From Rhabditoides inermis (Eukaryota > Nematoda > Chromadorea > Rhabditida > Rhabditidae), in the NCBI GenBank assembly GCA_963966185.1, contig CAWZYM010000263.1:31001-95000 (forward strand): a stretch of 64,000 bases of DNA. The letters run 5' to 3'. The notes beneath the pieces were generated by a model. It was not told the DNA's origin. It made no database searches and saw nothing but the letters and a program-made list of their open reading frames with translations. The translations under genes were made by a program, and so were the position numbers. Position 1 is the stretch's first letter. Every line of letters begins with the position of its first letter. This document shows positions 1 through 12,281 of the stretch, piece by piece.

Positions 1-654
1 CTGGGAAGAAAGGATGACGTCCAGCGCACTTTTTGGTTGCAAGTTTACGAGAGAAAGAGGAAAAGACAATATTGAGAGAGAGAAAGAGAGAGATTTTTTG
101 ATGTGTTAGACTGCAAAACAGTGAAAAATATCATACAAAAGCCTGCGGAGAAGTGAAAGTATAAAAAGAAAAATTATCATTTTTAGTTCACAGCTGCTTT
201 GCAGAAATGAAAAGGCAAAAACAAGGCTTTTGTGATTTTTCTTATTCAAAACTACCGTAACAAGAAAAAAACAAGTTGTATACAAAACCGGTTCAAAATA
301 ATTGAAAACAGAAAGACAGAGAACGCTCTGGGTTTGTGTTATCATTGTTAACACGTCATTAAATGCTAGTTTGGCGAGAATCAAAAGAAAAAAAACAATG
401 AAACGCACGAGAATTACTGACAAAACTGAACCTATTGCCCAATACAAACTATAGTGTCGAGAGCGAAGACTTTCTGTAATAGCGTAATTGCATTACTAAT
501 TGGAGCAGATGCAAAGAGTTCATTCATTTTGTGTTTTCTATACATGTATTATTTCAACAGGAAACAGGTTGTGTTTGTATGATTGAAGGAACAGCGGCGA
601 CTTGATTCTGTAACTAGCTCTCTTGAACGCGCATTACCACTCATGCAAAACATT

Positions 655-727
655 TGCCGTAAACAGGACTCGAACCGGCGAGGTCTGTCCCATTACGGCG
701 CACACACGCATTGAGCCACATAGTAAA
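655..727 (-). repeat. tRNA-derived repeat (degenerate)
   Basis: On the minus strand there is an A-box-like stretch (TGGCTCAATGCG) and, about 40 bases on, a B-box GGTTCGAGTCC, the two internal RNA polymerase III promoter blocks of tRNAs. The acceptor and anticodon arms do not fold cleanly, so this is a tRNA pseudogene or SINE head rather than a working tRNA. Confidence 0.5.
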
Positions 728-2353
728 TGAACGGGCTTCTTTCGTCTGGGATTGTGTGTTCTCTCGTCATTTCTGCAGTATTGAAGAATTCAACAAAATG
801 GAAGTCGTGGCGGGACCAATTTTTAAGTTTGAAATAAAATGTTGCAACAGCGAGTTGCAACATTTGAAAGCAACGGATAATCGTTGTTCTTTCTCACAAA
901 TCGATTAAGATTTGGGTTAATATGATTCTTTCAAACATTCCGAGTCAAAAATAAGTTGCCAGTGTACCTTTAACACTATTTATAAATAGTGTTCGAAATG
1001 CTTGCAGGTGTGACAATGGTGTGAAATCAACTGTATATAAAAATGGTCTGTTAAAAATCCTAGATCATCGTACGAGATTCTACACGTTTTTCAGCTTGAT
1101 CACCGCGCACAACCTATATGTAACTACCGCGCAGTCTGAAACGGACCAATCGCGACCACGCGGATTGACCTGAACATATCGATGATTTTTCTGATACAAT
1201 TATATGAACATTTGTAGCAGAGATATCGTGGTTCGTGGCAGGATTTGGTTCCAGCACTGTCCTCGCAAGTCGCAAGTACACGTCTCTCGAGCGCAACATG
1301 TGCATCTGCTTGGTGGCAATGTTTGTTTAGTTGCTGATCGAGACGGGCCGACTCGCTGTACAGGTATACGCCACACTCGACAGCCTCATGACGAGTTTGA
1401 CAGAGGGTCAAGGACCAACTAATGACAACGTTCGAAAAGTTTTGGACCAACGGCTTCGAAGTTATTATTGTGAAAACATCGACAATGAAGTCCGCGTGAG
1501 CAGCGTCACATGGTAGTGATGTATAGTGATGTATCCGTTCAGGCATGTTGTTTCTTTGTTTCGAATATGACGGTTAGTAAGACACAATAGTGAGACGTCT
1601 GCTTTCGGAACCCACACTCAACGGAGGCGTAGTTCTAGATACATAAATATTCGTATGATGTATATTTTTTGTCAGTTTCTGAAACAATTTCGAAACGGTG
1701 TAAACCGTTAGGTGAACAACAAGATCGGAACTGAAACAACATTAATAATTGTTTGGTTGGTAATCCAAGTCCACGCACCGCAAAGCGAGACTGCGGCGTG
1801 CAAGTCCACAAGTCCACGAAGTGCTTGTGTGAGACACGCGATGAACCCTTTTGACGATATTGAACATGTAGAACACTTACGCTGTAAAACACTTGTATTG
1901 TTGTGAAATTGTGTGGAACACAACTACTTAGGTTTAATTAACATGTTTAGTCAGCGCGAATCCGCTGTTGGGCTATTTGACACAAGGAAAAGTAGAATAT
2001 GAAAATGTTCTGGTGAAATGATAATAAAACCGTGAAGTGTTCTGATTCGAGTTGCAGAATAAGTAATTAAGTTCAAATTCAACACATCGACAAAGGACAA
2101 AGACTCACCAAACACTTGCGTTAGCAAACCAAAACTTTATTTTTAAAAACTGACCCGCACATGAAAACGAACTCGTTCGGTGAACAATCATGCGTAAAAG
2201 GTAAAAGTAAAAGTACTTCCCGAATCAAGAGATTACTCGGCGGATGGGATCGAAAAAAGACTATTGCACTACACCACAGCCCAACGATTTTTCAGCGACA
2301 ATTCTATATTTTCGCAATATCGCGCTTGTGGATGAAAAAAGCAAATCGTGAGA
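728..2353. other. Non-coding stretch, no gene seen
   Basis: AT-rich sequence with only short open frames and no exon-like GC-rich segments. The one clear structure is a perfect 22-bp palindrome at 972-993 (half site AACACTATTTA). Confidence 0.5.
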
Positions 2354-2621
2354 TCAGAGCAAACAAAATCTGAGTGTGATTGAATAGAGCACGACAATTT
2401 CTGGAATGATGGCGGTATCCTGGAGTGACATCTGCTTGTTGGGATCCTCTCTACACATTCGCCAAGGATGCGTGGGCGTGTTTGCGTCGCGGAGTGCGGG
2501 AGCGGTGGAGGGACGCCGAATGGTCCGTCCACTCCTCGCCCACCCGACCACAGAAGAGAAGCGCGTGGCGACGAACCTGGACGGGGTGCGATGAGAGGGA
2601 GAGTGAGGGAGGAAGAGAGAG

Positions 2622-2685
<64 letters not shown>

Positions 2686-2946
2686 AGGGAGAAAGAGAGG
2701 GAGAGGGAGAGAGAAGAGAGAGGGGGAGGGAGGGAGAAAGAGAGAGAGAGAGAGTGAGAGGGAGGGAGAGAGAGAAAGAGAGGGAGAAAGAGAGAGAGGG
2801 AGAGAGAAGAGAGAAAGAGAGAGGGAAAGAGAGAGAGAGGGAGGGAGAAAGAGAGAGAGAGAGAGGGAGAGAGAAGAGAGAGGGGGAGAGAGAAGAGAGA
2901 AAAAGAGAGGGAGAGAGAGAGAGAGAGAGAGGGAAAGAGGGAGAGG

Positions 2947-2977
<31 letters not shown>

Positions 2978-5734
2978 GGGGGAGACTCACCCTATGCGAC
3001 GCAACTATCAAACACCACGGCGGCGAACACGCTATCCCGTCCACAACGAACGAGCGATAACCAAAAAAAATATTATAATAATGAAGACGCAACAAAATTA
3101 AACAGCGTGAGCTGGATTTTCCCCCTAGCTCTTTTTTTTCGATGAACAATTTCATACTCATGCGTTGTTGGTTGTTGTCGCCATTTTCTGTTGTTATCCG
3201 ATGCATGAACGTGAAAAGTTCACTATTCATTAATCATTATGTTTATGTTTGAGAGAACCTACACTATCATCACTAATATGAGTTTGAGAATGATGTGCTT
3301 GGTTGCACACACGCATACTTATTAGCCAAAAACTTCACATATTAACAGTAAGTTCGTTCGTAAACAGGAGACCGACACTAAATATCTCAAAAACGAAAGT
3401 CTTACTCATTAAATAAAAACTCCGGGGAAAAAGTGAGCTGGGCCCGATGAGGTCAAACTATGTGCGCTCTAATCAATCTTTTGGCGCGAAAATGGGTGCA
3501 CAAGAAGTAATCGATAGAAATCAACAAAAAACACGAGACAGGTCGGCCGTTTGAACCGGCGAAAGTGGGCGTAGATACAGCTATCAGCTGAGGCCGCTCG
3601 TTTTTGGATATTTCGTTTGTCACGCGGAATCGGATTGGTAAATTCAAAATGCAAATTTTTGATTTCTCCCGAAATTTTGACTATCATTTTCGTGATCGCG
3701 AACCACGATTTCCCCTAATCCCCGGGCACTCTAGTTTTCCCCGGAGTTCTTCTTTAATAAAAACCCAATGAAAAATGATGCTCTCTTGTTAACTAACCGG
3801 AAAAACATGAGGAACACGAAGTTGTTAGTGATGAACAGCATGATGAGCTGAAAGAGGACAAAGTTTGAAAACGTCACTGTCTTTCAGTTAAAAGTTAAGT
3901 GCAATTTTCCAACGGTGCCTTTTTTGTTGCAGCAGAGGAAGTTGTCTTTGATTGCATACTCTAGTCAGTCTTCGCACTCATTTCAATAAATAATTCTGCG
4001 TGCATTGCTTGTGAGAGTTTCCTCGAGACTGTGATGAATATTCTTCTATAATTGCTAACTTGTCTGCGAAAAATCTTTAGACTCACTGAACTGAGTGAAC
4101 GCGGAAAAAGCAATTCAAAAGAACAAGTCAGTGGTGTAGTGATAAGATTTCCTCTTTCCCTGTTTATTCTAGAAGAAACTTGTACAGAAAACACGATTTG
4201 ATTCAGGCACAACAAGCAGATAAACTGCTTTTGACTCGAACGTAAGACGTAAGACTGTTTTCGGAGCACATGAATAATGTTCAACCAAGAAGAAAACTAT
4301 TGATTAGAATAATCTATTTTTCTATTGGATAACTGAATGTGAAATTTAAAAAAAAACACAAACTTCGGTTTTGTTTCGTCGCGCAAAGAATGTACAAGTA
4401 CAACGAGACTCGCAAATGAGGGCTCACATAGAAAACGGCGGTGACGAGCATTGGTATGGTCATCCAGGAAGTGACCAGGTAGAGGCTGCGCTCCGCCCGC
4501 GCGATCGAGTGCTGCGAACGTGTTCCCATTATAATGCCATTCTTTTGCATCATTCTTCTGTGTGTGTGTGTTTTTTCACGTTTTCATTAGAACAGAAAAT
4601 GACAACAATAAGAATTTTTTTTAAATGTTTCCGTGTATCGGTTTTTTGTCACTCAATTACACGTTGCGATTGCGTCATCACAGCTAGGCTGTGTATGTAT
4701 CATGTATGATGTATTCATACACAATGATACATCGCTTTGACGCATGTGGTGAATCAAAGATGCTGGCAATAAGCCGTTTCCCCATTTATTCAAATTTCGC
4801 TTCCCTTTATTACTCACATTTATCTGATTCGAATTGAGCTTCTCCCTATTACCCAATACGCTCACAGTCTTTGTCATTGCTTCTCTCAAAGTAGTTCGAC
4901 GCGCGTTAGAAAGCTTACCGACAGTCGAAAACAAAGATCGCCGTGAATCCCATGCGTGTGGCTAGTGACGCTGTGACTCTTGCAAATTGCTCCCGGCGAA
5001 CGCATAGAAAACGTGATGTGCTGTGAGTTGAGTCAGGAAGCTTCGATCGACGAGGAATTGAGTTGAGTAATGCAAGCAACTGTGCACAAAAAGGGCTAGT
5101 TCGAAAAGGCACAGATTGACCATCGAAGGTGCGGCCAGTCTTTGTGTTCGAGAGTATTCCGAAGGCAACTCTAGAGTGTTATCGAGTGTTTCGAAGAGAC
5201 TGACCGCAACTTCTGACTCGGCCCAAGTTGCCTGCGCGCGCTGGTCACTGTTTTGCGGTGCGCGTAGCAGTGTGTGCTCCGTGTCTCGTGCCCGCCGAGC
5301 ACACCGTGTGCTCTCTCTCTCTCTCTCGCACCCTTCTCACCTTGACGCGCAGTCGGTTGACGGTGGCGACGGTAGAAGCGGTGACTATCAGCGCGCAAAC
5401 AGAAAGCACCAGACACACGTTGAGGCGCGTCGACATCTGCAAAAACTGGGTAACCCTATTGAACTATGGAAAGCTGCAGACGCACTGAAAGTTGAATCTA
5501 TGTCATTATGTCAGTAATGGAGTTATAGTATCAGATTGTGTCACACGTTGTGCAAAGCAAGGGGAAAAGATACTCACGAAATTGAAACGTTTCTCGTATG
5601 TGATAGCGACGCCGGTGAGGTAGGGCACGACGTAGGTGCGACTGGGGATGAGATGGAAGGTGGAGGAGAGCGGCAGCACGAAGCACGCCACCAGCAACCA
5701 GCGGAGATTGGTCCGCCAGAACTGTGGACGGACG

Positions 5735-5769
<35 letters not shown>

Positions 5770-5771
5770 TT

Positions 5772-5835
<64 letters not shown>

Positions 5836-6124
5836 CTCACACTCACGTCAGCGTAGCGCTTGGCGAGCCATATCGCCGATATCCTGTTGAGATTGAGCAG
5901 AACGGAGAGGAAGACCTGCGTGTAGAGCAGGTAGTACTGTAGAAAGTAGGGCAGCGTGAAGGTGTAGTCGCGATTGTCGAAGCCCTTGTGCCGCAGCAGC
6001 TCCTGAGACACCAATCGGTTCATCTCTGATGACTGAGTCATTACCATACACCAGTAGCCGAGTCCGAGAAGCCGTATCACGGACAGCTCGAGAACGATGA
6101 GGAGTGAGCTCTGCGATATGGGTG

Positions 6125-6164
<40 letters not shown>

Positions 6165-6411
6165 CCTCTCTCTCTCTCTCTCTCTCTCTCCCCCTCTCTC
6201 TCACCACAATCGCGAGGACGACGAATATGGTGTAGAAGGAGTTGTTGAAGCGCGTCTTGGTGCGTAGTACGCGGACGATGCGCGAGTACAGCAACAGGGT
6301 GGCGAGTGCGTAGCCGCACTGCGCGGCGAAGATGGCCGCGTCGACTGTGCCGTCCGACGAGCACCGCTCCGGGAACCAGTTGTTCAGCGCGCCCAGACCG
6401 TGGTTCTTCAT
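2354..6411 (-). CDS. SRG-type seven-transmembrane chemoreceptor, 7 exons
   Basis: Predicted nematode chemosensory receptor of the serpentine receptor class gamma (SRG) type, expected in sensory-neuron cilia. Exons read on the minus strand: 6411-6205, 6110-5847, 5721-5578, 5436-5341, 4511-4428, 3847-3798 and 2576-2354. All junctions keep frame (first five exons phase 0, last junction phase 2) and give 355 residues, close to the family norm. Family signs: NRISAIW after helix 3; FWRTNLRWLL and a P-L-S-S-T stretch in helix 4; the YVVPYLTGVAITYEK loop; and ARAERSLYLVTSW opening helix 6, like the SRG A-E-R-S-L motif. The start ATG at 6411 has an AG acceptor (TTGCAG) just upstream, so an SL site or an extra 5' exon is possible. 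The last two exons are the least certain: they rest on frame continuity and a GC-rich terminal exon with an R-rich tail. Introns carry (GA)n tracts and, in the last one, an inverted-repeat element. Confidence 0.72.
2607..2985. repeat. (GA)n-rich tract in SRG intron 6
   Basis: About 380 bases of almost pure purine on the plus strand, GA dinucleotides interrupted by GGGA and AAAGA variants. On the gene's own strand it is a long polypyrimidine run ending about 30 bases before the acceptor of the last SRG exon, so it extends the 3' splice-site pyrimidine tract. Confidence 0.9.
3418..3755. mobile_element. Small inverted-repeat element (MITE-like)
   Basis: Ends are AACTCCGGGGAAAA on the left and its reverse complement on the right (TTTTCCCCGGAGTT). 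The similarity continues imperfectly inward into a GC-rich GGGCCC/GCCCGGG block. Length is about 340 bp with no coding capacity. It lies in SRG intron 6. I could not find a convincing target-site duplication. Confidence 0.55.
5738..5832. repeat. (CT)n microsatellite in SRG intron 2
   Basis: Near-pure CT repeat with a short (ATCT) block. On the coding strand the intron opens GTGAGTGTGAGGAGG and passes directly into (GA)n, so the repeat starts beside the 5' splice site. Confidence 0.9.
6131..6200. repeat. (CT)n microsatellite in SRG intron 1
   Basis: CT repeat with two CCCC interruptions. On the coding strand the donor GTGAGAGAGAG runs straight into the repeat, with no spacer. Confidence 0.9.
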
Positions 6412-8607
6412 ATCCCAACCTGCAAGTGCACTCTATACAGCGTGTCGCGTGATGCATGATGAAAAGAGGATCTCTGGTGAAAGAGAAACTGAGTAACGCA
6501 CGCGATGACGCAACTACCCGAGTTGCCGAGCATAACAACGAAGGAGGCATGCGATTACGCATGCGAGAGAGACGCATAAAGTACCAATAATATATCTAAC
6601 ATTGTAAAAAGTATTAGAGTTCAGTCAGTCTGAACATTTTTGTCGACTTTTTGTCGAAAAAAAACACACTAATCGAAGCACGTAGAACGAAATCAGTGCC
6701 AGTGAGACAAAATCACAAACGCAGATTATAAAATGGATGGTAAGTCTGCGCATATAACCATATACGTGACGATGTGGTTTTAGAACAATAATAATGAATG
6801 AGCGAATCGTGGTGATAAGAAGGAAAGGGAGCAAGAGAGAAAAAGAGAAAAAAGAAAAAAATCAGTTAGTGGCAAACAGAGGACGGATAGAAAATTTATA
6901 TAGCTTCCTCTCAATAACACTGCAAGACAAAGTTTTGTTCCTAGAGTTGAAAACCAGCGAAATGCGAAACCCATTACCTGTAATTATATTCATATGTTAA
7001 ATCACAACTTGCAACTACTCACAGTTTCAATTATGCGCGCTTTGCACAAAAGCCAACCATAAGCATAAGTATGTCATGAGTTCGCTCGTTTGAAAAAGCT
7101 TCACAGTATAGAGTTCACAGCACAGTAATTGCATTTAATTGTGTTCAAAAATGACTCTGTAAGCTTTAGAGTATTGATGTTTTCCGATTTTTCTTTTTAT
7201 TCTTCTAAGCAAATTCTAGCGCCGTAGTGCGCCATAATAAGCATGAACTAAGTGATTCCTACGCTTTTCAGAAAATTTGGACCAATTCAGAATGTTTATG
7301 AATTCGAAATGAAAAACAAAATAAAATAATGATAAAATTGATTAGTTCTATTTCTGTTAATCTGCGCCTGGAATCAGACTTTGACGGAATGATTAAAAAG
7401 AGTACTTCAGCTGTCTTTCTACAAGTCTTTTAAAATTATCCTTTCGAAGTACCCTTTTAGCTTTATTAACCGACACTCCGATGTATGTTCAAATATGTGA
7501 TTTACGTGAAGTTCGTGATTACAACAATAAATGATGTACATAAACATTGATAATTTATCACACTACATTTTTCAGTTTATAATCTACTTATATCAAAAAC
7601 GGTGGAATATTTCGAATACTACGAACATATTTTCGACACACACGAAGTTTTGAGAATTTGTTATCTAAAAGACAATAACGACTGGGGGAGAAAAGAAGAG
7701 GATGAGGTAGAGAATGAAGAATAGAGGTGCCAACTTTCAATATGATTGCCGACAAAATTTCGTTAAGAGTACAAGTAAAAGGCGGCACAGAAAGTAAGAG
7801 TCACAAAGTTATCAGGAAATGACATAGCTGATTATGGCAATACAATCACAATCATATAAAAGTTTATTATAACCCTACGCTCCGCCTTCGGAAAAATCAC
7901 CACACTCGGAAGGCGGAACAAAGTTTTGCGAGTCGTATTTGACTGCCGCGATTATTAATCATTGCAAACCATGGCGCCTTTGTTTCCACTTCAACACTAA
8001 TTGCTATGGTATGGTCGTTGCACATAGTACTTGAGAATGACGAGAATGCAACATGCGAAACGATGCAGAACTACTTGGCGAAACTAAATGCTAAATTATT
8101 TCAAGGTAGCTGTTTTGTTGATGTTTGATGGGAACTCACATAACTTTGCTATGAACAACAGTTTCTCTTTCCACGCTGATCCTACATCACACCAAAATAT
8201 GTTTACTCGTACAAACATTAGTATTTGAGTATATGAGCGATGAGTTGACTGAAAAAAACTTACGTTTGCAAATACTTGCATGCTCACATTTGAAACAAAT
8301 TTCACAAAGGAGGATCTTCATAGTATGGGATGAACGAAAACGAAACGCGCACAAAGTTGAAAAAAATTCAATCCTTTTCCATATTGATTACCTGAATAAG
8401 CAAGAGTAATATTTTTTGTTCCGTCTGTCAATAGCTACTTAAACAAAGTGAAGGGAAAAAAGAAGGAACTCATTTCGTGAGAGAACTCATTGCGAAAAAA
8501 GCGGTGGACAATGGAAGTGTGCGCGGAGATAATGGAGGGCGATGAAAACGGGCCGGCAGTTTTCGACATGAACACTCATCATCAGTGAACAGACCGGAAG
8601 AAAATAG

Positions 8608-8662
<55 letters not shown>

Positions 8663-8694
8663 AGGAAGGGAGGGAGGGAGAGAGATAGAGACAT

Positions 8695-8744
<50 letters not shown>

Positions 8745-10849
8745 GAGGGGGAGAGAGAAGAGAAGAGAATGCGGAACGAAATTTCAAAAGGTGGGTTTTA
8801 CGTGGCTCAATGAGACCTCTTTTTCTCCGTTCTACTCAACCTCACTCAGTTGAGGTTCTAGAGAAAACGGAAACAAATAACGCATTTTCGATGGGTGAAA
8901 AAAATAAACCGATTCGAATTATTTCGATTCAACTGGACAAACAACTATGTGCTATGTGTCGAATCGGATTGTAATACAAAAAACTAGAGTCTATCAACAT
9001 TTGGAAATCGGGAAAAAATCTGGATTGTTATTTGATAGTAGGTCTCATGTGAACGGGAAAATGAAATTGAACATGGACTTGAAAACTAACGGCTAATAAA
9101 TAATTACGGAAAGCGTGTGAGCACCGCGAGTCTTACAGAGAAGTCTTACACAACTCTTCTCTTTCCCCCCTCTCTCTATCTCTCTCTCTCTTTCTTTCTT
9201 TCTCTCCCTTTCTCTCCATCTCTCTTTATCTCTATCAGAACGCGAGGAAGAGGAGGTCCAAAAGTATACTCAGACTGTTCATACACATATGAAGAGAGAG
9301 ACCCGCTTATAGCTATGAGAGATGGATAAATGACACACAGATGTCTCAACCTAATCAGCACAACAACACTTGTTTATCACAAAGTGGTGTGTGAGTGATA
9401 GAGTGAGTGAGAGATAGAGAGGGGGATAGAGACAGAGAGAGACAGAGAAAATTGTGAATATAAAATTGGAATGGATACTATGATTGGCGTGAAAAAAATG
9501 CCTGAAACCTGAAACTAGTAGCCGTTTCAAGCACGAAAAACGAACGAATCAAATCTGGCAGTGTCAGTAGTTGACCGGGATGGCCACGTTGTCATGAAAT
9601 CTCATGACGAAACAACGACGAACAAGTGATTGGATTCATCAAACAAGCAATAAACAGTCTCTAATCTGTTTATGATAATCAAGTAGCAATATCATACGCA
9701 GTCCATATTTTCTACAATGTCGATCTCACAATAATAGCGCTCCTAACTTGATGGGATTCTTTTACGTTTTCATTCAGAAATTATTGATGTATAATCTTTA
9801 ATAGCAAGTAATTGATTTCGTTCAAACTCACTCAGTTCATACTTTTATCAGAGAAGTTGTGGTTGATCATTAGTATTTCAGTATTCAGTACTACAGCATA
9901 ATGAACTGTCTAACAACGCAAACTTTATATCACGATCCCGCAAGAGTTTCTCGATTTTAAATAATTACCGAAATCTTATTATTAGTTAAATTCATTGTGA
10001 AAAAAGTGAAAACTATTTGCAAGCCCACTGTTTAAAAAAACAGTTTTGTGATTATGTCTTCTGAGATATTTCCGTCTTCTGCTAACCAGGTTCTGTAGAT
10101 AATTTGATTATGAATACTTCATTCATAATTTGTTCCGAATTGACAAAAAAATTTTCTCGTTTAGAGTGGTATGCACCGTTTTTTGTATAATAATTATTGT
10201 TGAAACTTAAAACACTTTTCAAGTTCTGAAGACATCAAGTGAATCATTCATAATTTTGAAAAGTTCATTCATTTTTTTGTCATTATTGCGTTACTTACCG
10301 AGAAGACACATTTTAACAAAAAAAAAACTTGGTACAAAACCAGATGCGGGAACATTCACAAAGTGATCGAGCACAGTCATTTTCATGGGCGCTCTCGAGC
10401 GTTGCAGCTACGGCAGATCTCCGACATTGGCTAAATCTAGTTATGGAAGTTGTTGTTGTTGTGTTTTGCCTGTTCATCGACAACGCGAAAATAAGTTACC
10501 GATCACTACATTTCGTGATAATAATTTACGAAGACTGTTCCTGGAAACAACTCACTCTTGGAAATGATTGTTGTCTCACTTACGCACATTAGCACATGTT
10601 TCTTCGACAACGTAGATAAATGCAGATGTTTCGTGAAACTTTTGCGAACATGGTGAAATCGTGAACGTGACTCCGACCGTCAACATCAACAATCAAGGCA
10701 TCGTCGTAGAATCATTTCCCTCTTTTTCCTCTTTTTCTTTTGTTCCTTATCACACTCTCACATTCTCTGGATGTAAAATTGAATCACGAAAACCTATTCA
10801 TTCCACTTGTTGTTTATCAGCCTGATTCCGACATGTACATACAATGGTA
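6412..10849. other. Gene-poor AT-rich interval
   Basis: No exon chain or long open frame with family signs was found on either strand. It contains GA-rich tracts at about 8610-8760 and 9165-9235 and a short GA patch near 9405-9450. A GC-rich tetrad near 7880-7910 (CCGCCTTCGG, later CGGAAGGCGG) forms a small local inverted repeat. Otherwise I see nothing. Confidence 0.5.
8610..8761. repeat. (GA)n tract with G-runs
   Basis: Two GA arrays separated by a GGGAGGAAGGGAGGGAGGG segment, ending in a run of ten G. The spaced G-runs fit a G-quadruplex pattern on the plus strand. Confidence 0.85.
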
Positions 10850-11175
10850 GCATGATGGGTTATCTGGAAGCACACACAATCCTACAATTATTGGGGCTAT
10901 TGGGGCTCCTTGGCTGGAACAGTGCGGCGTGAGTCCTGACTGTTCATGGTAGATGGGCGTGAACATCGCGAAGTGACCAGTTCCGGATGCGAGGGCGTGG
11001 TAGAAGATCTTGAAAGACTGCCGCCGCCGATGGTAGGGCTCTCAGAGAGTGAGAGTGGGTTCACGCACCCCACCGGGAGGTAGTGGAATTCGGCAGAACA
11101 ATTGCCCGCGAGGGGAATCGAACCAGCGACCGTTCACTTAGCAAGCTGTGACGCTATCCACTTGGCCAACCCGGC
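10850..11175 (-). repeat. tRNA-derived SINE, family 1
   Basis: On the minus strand the head starts GCCGGGTTGGCCAAGTGG, with an A-box-like GGCCAAGTGG, and carries GGTTCGATTCC as B box about 50 bases on (head 11175-11104). A non-tRNA body follows downstream. Two other heads in the window, at 32997-33064 and 51073-51143, share the ACGGTCG...TTCGATTCCC block, so this is a dispersed family. The anticodon stem is mismatched. The 3' limit (10850) is approximate. Confidence 0.55.
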
Positions 11176-11346
11176 CCTTCAATCCACTTATTCCGTAAGT
11201 ATGCCGTACATGTCGAGAAAGGGGCAGAGAGGGAAAAATTAGGGTGAGAATAGAAGTTGGAAAATGATTTTGTAATCATAAATATCGAGTAGGGTTCCTA
11301 CTGGCATTAGTGGAAAATTGTGTACTTTTAGAGTTGATACCCGACT

Positions 11347-11802
11347 CATGATTAATTCTTATAATCAACTAATTGAAATTTATCGAATAACATGGAATTA
11401 AACAGAAAGTGTATACTATTGTAAAAGTGCGAAACAGCCACGCTATCTTTATTGTTGCAAGTCGTGTAATACACGACCTGATAGCTTATATTCGGTCTTA
11501 TGCTGATGTGTCCTATTTGGTAGTCACAACATGATTTTGTCACTGATGGATAATGAATCGATGATACATCGACAACTATATAGACAAGAAATGACGCCAT
11601 AAATAGAGTGATTACGACAGATGTAATTGAAATCTGAAAACAAAATAAACACAAAAATAGGATAAAACAGATAACACAGGCTCCCAATTGAGCACTCACC
11701 TAATTTTGGAATGAGGGAACAAATGGGGGTTATCTAGCATCGGGGCAATAAAATACCGGACGTTCCCACCGGAATAAGCAGAATGAACGCACAAGAAGCA
11801 AC
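11347..11802 (-). CDS. Two possible exons of an unrecognised gene
   Basis: Minus-strand exon-like piece 11802-11704 follows AAAATATCAG and encodes a stretch containing RYFIAPMLDNPHLFPHSK, ending at a good donor (G^GTGAGTGC). After a 66-bp intron ending TTTGTTTTCAG comes a frame with a hydrophobic helix (SVVITLFMASFLVYIVV) and several cysteines, closing with a stop. The two frames do not join cleanly at the visible junction (phase 2 leads to an early stop), so the pieces may belong to a decayed gene or the splice may differ. I do not recognise a family. Confidence 0.25.
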
Positions 11803-12281
11803 TGATATTTTATCGAATAACTTTTCGCAAATAAATACTCTATATCCACACACAATTCATAGAATCACAATTCAGAGCAAATGATTCTTCGACCCACGGG
11901 GCAATACTCCATCCAAGACCCAAGCTCTACCAAACAAATACCAGAGATCTATTACGCAATAAGGATAGTGCACAAGAAAAGGGGAGGGATACGGGAGGTA
12001 TCACATGGACAGAAGACACAGTAGACACACTATCACAGTAGGGTTGAATGAAGAGAGACTAGTACTCTAGGTCCTTCCTTGGAAGCGACTCAGGCGAGGC
12101 GACAAGCCTGCACGGCTGCAAAAAAAACAACGTCAAAGCTCGCAAAACTAATATACTAATGCACACTTAGAAGCATTAATCTCCACTATTCTCTCATCAC
12201 GCTTCCGCCATTGCGCTATTCTCATCTTGCAATGCCCTCCCCCACTACTTCCTCTCCTCCCCTCCACTCACCTTCCCATCG

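Noticed and set aside
2451..3230. 259-residue Ser/Leu-rich frame on the minus strand and Arg/Glu-rich frames on the plus strand
   Set aside because: Product of the GA tract in the SRG intron; no codon structure or conserved family.
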